Part shown: positions 50,006-57,922 of the stretch, in pieces
Layout of the letters: every line of letters begins with the position of its first letter
Numbering within the stretch: the stretch's first letter is position 1
DNA from: Chthonomonas sp. UBA6659
GTDB taxonomy: Bacteria > Armatimonadota > Fimbriimonadia > Fimbriimonadales > Fimbriimonadaceae
Direction: 5' to 3'
Length of the DNA: 64,000 bases
Assembly (NCBI GenBank): GCA_002455425.1
Contig: DKKT01000065.1
Coordinates: forward strand, 23,025 to 87,024
Translations under genes and position numbers: made by a program
The notes under the pieces: generated by a model
What the model saw: only the letters and a program-made list of their open reading frames with translations
Databases searched by the model: none
Told to the model about the DNA's origin: nothing

Positions 50006-50175
50006 CCAGGTTCGACCGCAAGCTCGGAGATCAGCCGGGCTCGCCAGTGGATGACGCGAGCAGGCTCGAATCGCCGGAAGCGAGCGCGTGAGAGCAGCCC
50101 GACCATCGACCGAACGGAGCCCGATCGAGCATCGACCAAGGAGAACTACCGGGATCGGTGCGAAAGTGGGGCGAC

Positions 50176-50181
50176 TATACT
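50176..50181 (+). promoter_or_regulatory. -10 hexamer TATACT for the propeller-dockerin gene at 50237
   Basis: TATACT lies 55 nt before the ATG; the leader contains CAGGAG before the start. This parallels the paralogue at 27001. Confidence 0.45.
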
Positions 50182-50236
50182 AGGTCATCTTCCGCCTTCC
50201 GCGCAACCGGAACAGCGTCTTTTTTCAGGAGTGGAT

Positions 50237-52558
50237 ATGCGATTTCTTCAGAAGGTCGGACTTGTCGCCGCGATGGCCGTCGCCTCGGTCGCCGCCCAAG
50301 CCGATTACCTCGCCATCACGTTCGACAACGGGATCTACCGCGGAAACGGAGCCGGCCAATGGTCGCGGCTCCACCTTGGGGCCATCGACACCTTCAACGC
50401 TGCTGCGGTCAGCGACACCGGTCGGATCTACGTGGCCAGGTTCAGTCCGACCACCCTGTACCAAATCGACCCCGAGACCGGTGTCGTTTCGGTACCGCTC
50501 GCGCTCGGAGCGGACATCCGTGGTATGACTTGGGCCTCGGGGCAACTGTACGGAATCCGCGATGGGAGTCCCGATCGACTCGTCTCGATCAACCCGAACA
50601 CCGGTGTCGTCACGGATATTGGCCCAACCGGCCGGGCCACCCTTCAGAACTTGGGTTCCATCGGCTCGACGCTTTACGTGTGGGACTCCGCGCTCGGACT
50701 GATGACGGTCAACTCGGTAACCGGCGCGGCTGTCGATGTCAACGCAGGGGTTGGCGGTATCGGGGGCAACGTCCAGTCGCTTGAAGCCGATCCCGACGGC
50801 CGCCTCATTCTCGCCGGCAACACTCCCAACGAGTGGTTCGATGTCGATCCCGCGACCGGAATCGCCAGTCCGCTTCCTGGCTCCGTGCCGCGCGATTTGC
50901 GGGCCCTGGTCCCGATTCCCCGATTCGAGCGGATGATCGGCTATGGCACCGGCAATCGCCATGAGATCGATTCGGCCGACAAAGTGTTCGATCGCGGGCC
51001 GGACGGCCTCGCCGTGGGAGGAGCCGCGACAAGCCCCGACGGATGGCACTATTTCACCGCCGGAAACCAGCTGTTTCGACGCAATCCGAACAACATGCTG
51101 CAGTTTCTGGTCGGTGTCGTCGGATTCACGACGCGAGCCCTCACGTTCCGAAACGGTGTCCTCTATGCCGCCCGCAATGATCCCGCCCTTCCCGACCGGA
51201 TCTACACCATCGACGTCAACACCGCCGTGCCCTCCATCGTGGGCTTATCGGGGATGCAGGACATCGTCGGCCTGGCGACGCAGCCCGGAACGAACACGAT
51301 CTACGCCTTCGACACGACCGTCGGTCTCTGCACGATGAACCCGGCGACCGGCGTATGCGCCGATGTGAGTGGCGCGAACCCAGGCAACGCCCAGATCCAG
51401 TCGCTTGAGTTCTTCGAGAGTGGCGTCCTACGCGGAGCCGGTCTTGGCTTCTGGAACATCATTCCGACGACGGGCGCGGTGAACCTGATCAACGGATTCC
51501 CCACCGGGATGGGTGGCCTGTGCCTGCACGCGAAGACTGGGGCAATGTACGGTATCGACTTCGCGGGCGGCAACCTGTTCTCGGTGAACATGCGAACCGG
51601 AGCCGCGACCTCCCTTGCCTCCACGCTCCCCCTCAACATGAACTCGATGACGACCGGGGAGGACGGGGAGATCTACTCGACCGTCGGCGGCACGATCTAT
51701 CGGATCAACACCGCAACGAACACGGCGACCCCCGTACTCACGACCGTCCTCAACATCCGTGGCCTCGCCGCCTTCGGTCAAGACCTCTATGCGGTGAACG
51801 ACAACGGCGTCAACGATCAGCTGTATCGGATCAACCTCCGTTTGGGCTCGGTGACTCTTGTCGGGTCGATGGGCGGCAACTTCCAGTCTCGCGAGGTTTC
51901 TCCGTATGGGACCATGTACGCCTACGAACTGACGAACGGGCTCTTCGTCGTGAATCCGCTCACCGGTGTCGCCACCGACGTCGGCGTCGCCGGGGCCGTT
52001 TCGACCCAAGCCCTCGAGTTCGGTCTTCTAGATCGCCTCTTCGGGGGGCAGACCAACCTATACAGTTACAACCTCCCGACCGGGCTGAGCACGCTCATCG
52101 GAGCGACCGGGGCAGACTTGCGGGGTCTTGCGTATCGGTATCGTCGGGCCCCCATGAGCGTCAACCTGCTGGACTTTCCTTTCGGAGATCCGGCGACGGT
52201 GCTCGTCGAAGTCCAAGTGCGTCGGCCCTTCACGCACGAGGTTCTCGAAGTCCACTTCGTCCAGGCGGGTCCGGGGGCGTCGTTCGACACCGAGCAGAAC
52301 GGGGCGGTCGACATCTCGGTAAAAGGAAGCCATTGGCTCCGGAGGACCCATCAAGTCGATCTGACCGGGAGTGGGTTCGCGTTCAACCTGATCAACGGTG
52401 ACCTCGACCAAAACAACGTCATCGACTCGGATGACTTTGACATCGTCGTCGCGAACTTCGGCGGCGGCCCGACCGGAGACCTCGATGGAAACAACCTTGT
52501 CGATTCCGACGACTTCGACATCATCGTGAAGAACTTCGGCGAAGTCGGCGACGATTAG
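50237..52558 (+). CDS. Secreted beta-propeller-like protein with C-terminal dockerin-like repeats (copy 2)
   Basis: A 773-residue paralogue of the gene at 27001, similar along its whole length. It has signal peptide MRFLQKVGLVAAMAVASVAAQA, then propeller-like repeats (LVSINPNTGVVTDIG, GLCTMNPATGVCADVSGANPGNAQIQSLEF), and two C-terminal calcium loops almost identical to copy 1 (DLDGNNLVDSDDFDIIVKNFG). ATG follows CAGGAG; the longer frame upstream crosses the promoter. A strong terminator follows. The role is unknown. Conservation of the last 50 residues between the copies suggests selection or gene conversion on the dockerin-like tail. Confidence 0.85.
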   Translation: MRFLQKVGLVAAMAVASVAAQADYLAITFDNGIYRGNGAGQWSRLHLGAIDTFNAAAVSDTGRIYVARFSPTTLYQIDPETGVVSVPLALGADIRGMTWASGQLYGIRDGSPDRLVSINPNTGVVTDIGPTGRATLQNLGSIGSTLYVWDSALGLMTVNSVTGAAVDVNAGVGGIGGNVQSLEADPDGRLILAGNTPNEWFDVDPATGIASPLPGSVPRDLRALVPIPRFERMIGYGTGNRHEIDSADKVFDRGPDGLAVGGAATSPDGWHYFTAGNQLFRRNPNNMLQFLVGVVGFTTRALTFRNGVLYAARNDPALPDRIYTIDVNTAVPSIVGLSGMQDIVGLATQPGTNTIYAFDTTVGLCTMNPATGVCADVSGANPGNAQIQSLEFFESGVLRGAGLGFWNIIPTTGAVNLINGFPTGMGGLCLHAKTGAMYGIDFAGGNLFSVNMRTGAATSLASTLPLNMNSMTTGEDGEIYSTVGGTIYRINTATNTATPVLTTVLNIRGLAAFGQDLYAVNDNGVNDQLYRINLRLGSVTLVGSMGGNFQSREVSPYGTMYAYELTNGLFVVNPLTGVATDVGVAGAVSTQALEFGLLDRLFGGQTNLYSYNLPTGLSTLIGATGADLRGLAYRYRRAPMSVNLLDFPFGDPATVLVEVQVRRPFTHEVLEVHFVQAGPGASFDTEQNGAVDISVKGSHWLRRTHQVDLTGSGFAFNLINGDLDQNNVIDSDDFDIVVANFGGGPTGDLDGNNLVDSDDFDIIVKNFGEVGDD

Positions 52559-52567
52559 TCGCTCTTA

Positions 52568-52596
52568 CTGCCCTGGGCGTGGCCCAGGGCAGTTTT
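52568..52596 (+). terminator. Intrinsic terminator after propeller-dockerin copy 2
   Basis: A perfect 11-bp stem CTGCCCTGGGC / GCCCAGGGCAG with a GTG loop, followed by TTTT. Confidence 0.85.
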
Positions 52597-52655
52597 CCGA
52601 CAGCCCGCCACCGGCGCAGAAGGTCTCCAGACCTAGAGCCCCTGTCTCTGGCAAG

Positions 52656-52661
52656 TAGAAT
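52656..52661 (+). promoter_or_regulatory. -10 hexamer TAGAAT before the cyclase homologue
   Basis: TAGAAT lies 11 nt before the ATG at 52673, giving a leader of a few bases. GAAGG lies next to the start. Confidence 0.4.
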
Positions 52662-52672
52662 GCACTGAAGGC

Positions 52673-53914
52673 ATGCTCGAGCGAGAGACCCGCGAATCGA
52701 CCCTGGAGCGTCGAGACGACGAAATCCAGGAGATGCTTCTACTGGCCGCGCGCCTGAAGGAGGCTCACGGCGGCGACCTCGACGATGCCGCCATCGTCGC
52801 GGTATCGGAGGCCACGGGTGCGCCGGTCGATTACGTTCGCTTAGCGCTCCGGAGCGTCGAAGTCAAACGCAAGGCGAGTTTCCTCCAACGCATCCGAGGG
52901 ACCTTTCTCGCCCTCGAGCCCGACGTGCGGCGCTTCGTCGCTTCAGGATGGCTCGCCTGCGGTGGCGGCTTCTTTTGGGCGGCGGGCCTCACGTTGGGCG
53001 ACCGAACTTCCCTGTTCGGGATCGGAATGCTCGTCGCGACCCTGGCCGCTCTATGGAACTGCAGCATCGCGAACGATCGCAAGACGGCCGCGATCTCAGG
53101 CGCGATCTACGGGGGCCTCCTCTTCGTGATGGGCTCCGTTTTCACGACGCTGTTCTCGCTCATCGCGAGTCGCGGCGAATTCGTCAGTTCCGGCTTCCTC
53201 ATCGCCTTCCTTGCCGGTGGAGCCTTGCTCGGCGGAAGCGCCAAGCGCATCGTCAGCCGGAATCTGACCAAGGTCGGTATCCAAGACGCGAACGTGGAAC
53301 GTCAGGAGCTTCTTCGCCAACTCGTCGAGCTTCAGGATAAGCTCCGCTCAGGAGAGCAGAGCCTCGCCTTTCTCAGCATCGACGTCGTCGGCTCGACCCG
53401 AATGAAGGAACGTGCCGATGCCCTTGCCGTCGAGTTCACCTTCAACGAGTATCACCAGTACGTCGAAAACGTCGTCCGCCGAAACGGGGGCCAGGTCCAT
53501 TCGACCGCCGGGGACGGAATCACCGCCGCCTTCGAACGCCCAGAACAGGCGTTCCGAGCCGCTCGGGCCCTTCAGTCCGGATTGATCGAATTGAACACTC
53601 ACCGCAACAAGCTCGGTACCCCGATCAAGTTGCGGATCGGCCTCCATCACGGAACCGTCGTCGCTCCCACCGGTGAGGTCCAAAGCGTCAACTTTGCCCA
53701 TGTGATCGACATCGCCGCGCATCTTCAAAAGGTGTGCCCCGAAGGCGGCGTCGCGGTCAGCGACACCGCCCTCGGGTTGATTCCGAATGGCGCCTCCCTC
53801 GTCGGATCGGAGCGGATCCAAGTCCAGAACGTCCGCGGCACGATCTGGCTTCCACGCTCGGCACCCAACTCGGAGGGGCCGGCAACTCCGCCTCCGATCC
53901 CACCGCGCGTTTAG
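52673..53914 (+). CDS. Membrane-bound class III adenylate/guanylate cyclase homologue
   Basis: A 413-residue protein. An N-terminal helical part (1-70) is followed by four hydrophobic segments (about 91-108, 113-130, 139-163 and 173-188), a coiled coil (VERQELLRQLVELQDKL) and a class III cyclase domain (about 230-400). Both metal aspartates are present: LSIDVVGSTRMKE (D237) and STAGDGITAAFE (D281). RIGLHHGTVV also fits. However, the transition-state motif N-x3-R is D346-IAA-H350, so catalysis is uncertain. It shares a TTAG stop/stop overlap with the convergent BMP gene. Confidence 0.85.
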   Translation: MLERETRESTLERRDDEIQEMLLLAARLKEAHGGDLDDAAIVAVSEATGAPVDYVRLALRSVEVKRKASFLQRIRGTFLALEPDVRRFVASGWLACGGGFFWAAGLTLGDRTSLFGIGMLVATLAALWNCSIANDRKTAAISGAIYGGLLFVMGSVFTTLFSLIASRGEFVSSGFLIAFLAGGALLGGSAKRIVSRNLTKVGIQDANVERQELLRQLVELQDKLRSGEQSLAFLSIDVVGSTRMKERADALAVEFTFNEYHQYVENVVRRNGGQVHSTAGDGITAAFERPEQAFRAARALQSGLIELNTHRNKLGTPIKLRIGLHHGTVVAPTGEVQSVNFAHVIDIAAHLQKVCPEGGVAVSDTALGLIPNGASLVGSERIQVQNVRGTIWLPRSAPNSEGPATPPPIPPRV

Positions 53915-54957
53915 AATTCGTCTTTCGGCACCGTGAACTCGCCGCTCTTGATCTTCCCTCTCATCTCTTCGACCTTCGCGATCACGTCGGCGGGCACCTT
54001 GTCGCTCAGGTTCGGGTTCAGCACGAAGTCGATCGCGCCCTCCTGCATCCCTTTGAGCACGACACCGCCCTGGTAGGTGCCGCCCTTGACCTGTTTCGCC
54101 AGGTCGAGAAACGCGGGCTTGGCCACGATCACGGCACTGGCGATGACGACCCCGGTCGGGTTGGAGTTCTGGTCGGCGTTCGTCCCGAACGCCCACACCC
54201 CCTTCGCCTTGGCTGCATCGAAGACGCCCTGTGCAGCCGCGTTCGTCTGGTGGATGATGAAGTCGGCTCCTTCCGCGATCGCAGCTTCGGTCGCCCGCTT
54301 CGCAGCCGCGATGTCGGCATTCTGCCCGGTGTAGGTTTCAATCACCCGGATGCCGGGCTTGACCGATTCAGCACCGGCCTTGAATGCCTTGAACGTGCTT
54401 GCGATGCTCGGCACTTTCGGGCCGCCGATCATCGCCACAACCCCGGATTTCGTCATCAGACCCGCCATCATGCCCGCCAGGTAGCAGCCCTGTTCCAGGT
54501 AGAAGCGGAACGCGCCCGCGTTCGGCGCAGTCCCATCTCCCGAGGAACTGACGAACACCGTCTTGGGGAAGTCTTTGGCGAGTTCGACTCCGGGAGCGTT
54601 GTACTCGAAGCCGTGACCGATGATCAGCTGGTAACCCTGGTTCGCGTAGCTACGCATCGCGTCCTTGATCTGCGTGTCCCGGGCCTCCTGGGTGTTGATG
54701 GTCGCATTGAGATCCGTCTCGATCGCCTTGAGGCCGTCGTACGCCATCGCGCTCCACCCGGCATCGCTGACCGGGCTTGGCGTGAGGAGCGCGACCTTGA
54801 AGTCGCCCTCCACCGGCCCAGGGCCGCCCTTGCCGCCTGACGCCGCAGTCGATCCCGTGGTGCCTTCGTTCTCCGCTGGCTTTTGGCCGCCCGAACATCC
54901 GCCGAGGGTGAGGAGGCCGCCCAGCGTGACGGCCAGAATCCAAGTCTTCACGTTCAT
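53911..54957 (-). CDS. BMP-family (PnrA-like) nucleoside-binding lipoprotein
   Basis: A 348-residue substrate-binding lipoprotein with lipobox LGGC (C21). Domain motifs: VALLTPSPVSDAGWSAMAYDGL, GYQLIIGHGFEYNAPGVELAKDFPKTVFV, CYLAGMMAGLMTKSGVVAMIGGPKVPSI, and ADFIIHQTNAAAQGVFDAAKAKGVWAFG. BMP/PnrA proteins deliver nucleosides to ABC importers, but no ATPase or permease gene is adjacent, so the transporter must be encoded elsewhere. TACCTT lies 6 nt before the ATG. Confidence 0.92.
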   Translation of the reverse strand: MNVKTWILAVTLGGLLTLGGCSGGQKPAENEGTTGSTAASGGKGGPGPVEGDFKVALLTPSPVSDAGWSAMAYDGLKAIETDLNATINTQEARDTQIKDAMRSYANQGYQLIIGHGFEYNAPGVELAKDFPKTVFVSSSGDGTAPNAGAFRFYLEQGCYLAGMMAGLMTKSGVVAMIGGPKVPSIASTFKAFKAGAESVKPGIRVIETYTGQNADIAAAKRATEAAIAEGADFIIHQTNAAAQGVFDAAKAKGVWAFGTNADQNSNPTGVVIASAVIVAKPAFLDLAKQVKGGTYQGGVVLKGMQEGAIDFVLNPNLSDKVPADVIAKVEEMRGKIKSGEFTVPKDEF

Positions 54958-54963
54958 GTCGAG

Positions 54964-54969
54964 AAGGTA
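54964..54969 (-). promoter_or_regulatory. -10 hexamer TACCTT, 6 nt before BMP ATG
   Basis: TACCTT, six bases, ATG at 54957 on the minus strand. Confidence 0.45.
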
Positions 54970-55051
54970 CCTGGGCCGCGTTTGCGCGCGGCGTTCATCT
55001 CCTGTTCAGGATTTCGTGAGCCCAGGGCCAGCAGTGGCCCCCATCATGAAC

Positions 55052-55057
55052 TAAAGT
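55052..55057 (+). promoter_or_regulatory. -10 hexamer TAAAGT, 7 nt before histidine kinase ATG
   Basis: TAAAGT, seven bases, ATG at 55065. It decides against the GTG at 55056, which lies inside the hexamer. Confidence 0.45.
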
Positions 55058-55064
55058 GAATGTC

Positions 55065-57230
55065 ATGACGCCGCCCCAGCAGGCCAAGATCGCGACCCGC
55101 GACATGCTCCCCGAGGAGACCCACGCGATCCTCCGGGCGATGCTCCACGCCAGCGATGAAGGCGTCCTCCTTACCGATCTCGATCACGTCGCCCTGGCCT
55201 GCAATCGCAAGTTCGGCGAGCTGTTCGGACTCGACGCCGACGAGGTCGTGCACTCGGAGCCGGAGGAAGTCCGTCGACGCGTCTACCCGCGTCTCTCCGA
55301 TCCCGACGGATGGAGGACCCAGCTCGAGTTCATCTACGCCCATCCGAGCGGAACCTTCGAAGACGAACTCACCCTGATCGGTCCTCCCGACGTTTGGCTA
55401 CGGCGTCGGAGCGGGCCCGTGCTCGACGCCCGCGGCGAGATCATCGGACGGCTGTGGCAGTTTCGCGACGTCACCCAGGACAAGCGGCGCGTCCGGATGC
55501 AGGAAGTCCTGTACGACCTCGGGACCTTTCACTCACCCGACCCGGCCGCGGTCTGCAAGCACGTTGTCGAGGAGATCGCCCGGTTCTATGGCGACTCACT
55601 CGCGATCCTCTCGATCCGGAACGGCGGCTTCATGGAGTTCCGGTTCGTGGCGGGTCCGCTCGCGGACTCTCTCCCACTCACACGGAACCCGATCGAGGAG
55701 GCGTATTGCCGGACACCGATGATGACGGTCAAGCCGCTTCTGATCCAGGATGCCCGCCTCGAACCCGAATTCCAGGTACCGGCGACCGGGATGGGATTCA
55801 CCCGATACCTCGGCGCACCGGTCTACGACGAGCGGGGCAAACCGATCGGAACGATCTGCTTCCTCGACGGCAAGTCGAATGAGCCGCTCGATCAAGACGA
55901 TGTCCGATTCCTTTCGCTCCTCGCGATGCGGATCAGCGCCGAACTCGAGCGAGAGCGCCTCTTCGCCGAGCGGATGGCCGAGCAACGTGCGCTGGTCGAG
56001 CGCCAACAGGCCGACCTGGCAGTGACCCACGAGGTCCTCACCGCCATGAACCAGGCGTTCCAGCTGATGGCCGAGTGTACGGAGACCGACGACCTCATCG
56101 ATCGCCAACTCGAACTACTCAAAGGGCGGCTCGGCTACGACAGCGTGACGCTCCTGCTTACCGGCGACGAGAGCGAGTCGCTCGAGGGCCGCCTGCTCAC
56201 CGGCGCTCGCAAGGCCCGACCGACCCCCGTCAAGCTGAGGCGTGATGAGGATGCCCTGATTCTGAGCGTCCTCCATCATGCGACGCTCGGTCAAGCCGGC
56301 TTCCGATTCGAGAATCACCCGAGCGGCGATCTCGCCCGACTCATGGGGGCCACGTTCGTCTGTGTTGCGCCTCTCGCCGAGCACGGAGTGCTCGTTCTCG
56401 GCAGCCGACGCCCACGCCCCGTCTCCGATCCCCACCACCTCACCCACCTTGAAGCCCTGATCGACCAGGTTTGCCTCCTTCTCAACAGCCACCTTCTCCA
56501 ACGCAAGCTGATCCAAACCGGTGCCGAGCTTCGCTCGGCTCACGAGCGCCTGATCCAAAGTGAGAAGCTCTCGGTCGCCGGCACCCTTGCCGCCGGCATC
56601 GCCCACGACATCCGCAACATCCTCTCGTCGCTCTCGCTTGAGCTTGAACTCGGCGAGAGTGACCCGCGAGAGGCACTGGCATCGGTCAAAGTCCAGATCG
56701 ACCGCTTCAACCTCCTCGCCCACCGGCTCCTCTCCTACGCACGACCTCGACTCATCGCCCGTGAACCGATCGACCTGAATGTGCTCGTTCAGCGCGTCGT
56801 GACGCTCACGTCGGCCCAGTCGCGAATCGCCGGCCTCTTCGTGAGCACCGAGTTCGATCCGAACGTTCCGTCGCTCCCCGCCGACCCCAACCAAATCGAA
56901 CACCTTTTGGTGAACCTCGTCCTGAACGCGATCCAAGCCATGGACGGTCGCGGCGGGACCATCACTCTTCGCACGCGCTCTGAAGGCCGACAGTCGGTGC
57001 TCGAGATCCAAGACAACGGTCGCGGAATGGGCGTCGAGCAACTCGAATCCTTGTTCGAGCCGTTCGTTTCAACTCGGACCGAGGGGTTTGGTCTTGGGCT
57101 CTACAGCGTGAAACGGATTGTGGCCGAGCACGGCTGGGCGATTCGGGTCGAGAGTGCGCCGCGAGCCGGGACGACGTTCGTGATCAACATTCCCCATGAA
57201 GCCATCAACCCAAAGCGAGGCCATCGATGA
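55065..57230 (+). CDS. Soluble PAS-GAF-GAF sensor histidine kinase
   Basis: A 721-residue kinase without membrane segments. Domains in order: PAS (about 20-145; LHASDEGVLLTDLDHVALACNRKFGELFGL), a first GAF (about 165-300; FYGDSLAILSIRNGGFMEFRFVAG), a coiled coil (ERERLFAERMAEQRALVERQQ), a second GAF (about 330-480), then the dimerisation/phosphoacceptor helix with LAAGIAHDIRNILSSL. The ATP-binding domain has N box LVNLVLNAIQAMDG, G1 DNGRGMG and G2 GFGLGLY. It probably senses a small molecule, gas or redox state in the cytoplasm. The TGA overlaps the response regulator ATG (ATGA). Confidence 0.93.
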   Translation: MTPPQQAKIATRDMLPEETHAILRAMLHASDEGVLLTDLDHVALACNRKFGELFGLDADEVVHSEPEEVRRRVYPRLSDPDGWRTQLEFIYAHPSGTFEDELTLIGPPDVWLRRRSGPVLDARGEIIGRLWQFRDVTQDKRRVRMQEVLYDLGTFHSPDPAAVCKHVVEEIARFYGDSLAILSIRNGGFMEFRFVAGPLADSLPLTRNPIEEAYCRTPMMTVKPLLIQDARLEPEFQVPATGMGFTRYLGAPVYDERGKPIGTICFLDGKSNEPLDQDDVRFLSLLAMRISAELERERLFAERMAEQRALVERQQADLAVTHEVLTAMNQAFQLMAECTETDDLIDRQLELLKGRLGYDSVTLLLTGDESESLEGRLLTGARKARPTPVKLRRDEDALILSVLHHATLGQAGFRFENHPSGDLARLMGATFVCVAPLAEHGVLVLGSRRPRPVSDPHHLTHLEALIDQVCLLLNSHLLQRKLIQTGAELRSAHERLIQSEKLSVAGTLAAGIAHDIRNILSSLSLELELGESDPREALASVKVQIDRFNLLAHRLLSYARPRLIAREPIDLNVLVQRVVTLTSAQSRIAGLFVSTEFDPNVPSLPADPNQIEHLLVNLVLNAIQAMDGRGGTITLRTRSEGRQSVLEIQDNGRGMGVEQLESLFEPFVSTRTEGFGLGLYSVKRIVAEHGWAIRVESAPRAGTTFVINIPHEAINPKRGHR

Positions 57231-57922
57231 GCAACCGACTCCTGATCGTCGACGACGACCGCTTCCTTCAAGAGAATCTCCGCAAGCTCCTCGCCCGCCA
57301 GGGCTACGAGGTCGACGGCGCCTCCAGCGGTGAGGAAGCCCTTCGGCTCGTCGTCGAGAATCGCTACGACCTGGTGATTCTCGACGTCGGCCTACCCGGT
57401 GCTGACGGCGTCAGCGTCTGTCGCCGTCTCCGGGCGAAGTGGCGTTTCCCGGTCATCATGCTCACCGCGCGCAGCGACTCGATGGACAAGGTCATCGGGC
57501 TGGAGGTCGGTGCGGACGACTACCTGACCAAACCGTTCGACTCCATGGAGCTTCTCGCCCGCGTGCGTGCCCAGCTTCGGCGAAACCAGGAATATCGCGC
57601 CGAGCCGGAGAAGGAGAACCAGACGGTCCAGATTGGCGATCTCGTCATCGATCCTCGATCCCGGGATGCTCTCGTCGAAGGGAAGGCGGTCGGATTGACC
57701 AACCGCGAGTTCGAGCTCATTCACCATCTGGCCAAGAATGTCGACATCGCCGTCTCCCGCGATGCTTTGTTCGAGCAGGTGTGGGGCTATGACATCGATT
57801 TCAACAGCAACAGTCTCGAGGTCTACATCTACCGCATCCGAAAGAAGATCGAGAAGGACCCCGACCAGCCCCGGTACCTTCACACCTTGCGCGGCTACGG
57901 CTACAAGCTCGGCACGCTCTAA
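57227..57922 (+). CDS. OmpR/PhoB-family response regulator
   Basis: A 231-residue regulator. The receiver domain (1-120) has the acidic pocket IVDDD, phosphoacceptor aspartate in LVILDVGLPG (D53), a conserved threonine/serine in VIMLTARSD, and the lysine in YLTKPF. The C-terminal winged helix (about 135-231) has LTNREFELIHHLAKNVDIAVSRDALFEQVWG and SNSLEVYIYRIRKKIE. It is coupled to the upstream kinase and is its likely partner; targets are unknown. It shares a CTAA stop/stop overlap with the convergent DUF1501 gene. Confidence 0.95.
   Translation: MSNRLLIVDDDRFLQENLRKLLARQGYEVDGASSGEEALRLVVENRYDLVILDVGLPGADGVSVCRRLRAKWRFPVIMLTARSDSMDKVIGLEVGADDYLTKPFDSMELLARVRAQLRRNQEYRAEPEKENQTVQIGDLVIDPRSRDALVEGKAVGLTNREFELIHHLAKNVDIAVSRDALFEQVWGYDIDFNSNSLEVYIYRIRKKIEKDPDQPRYLHTLRGYGYKLGTL

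Noticed and set aside
27001..52558. Direct repeats of the two propeller genes as ends of a composite mobile element
   Set aside because: The intervening 21 kb holds ordinary core genes (mqnA, queC, rplS, lepB) in host-like composition, and there is no transposase, so paralogous duplication is enough.
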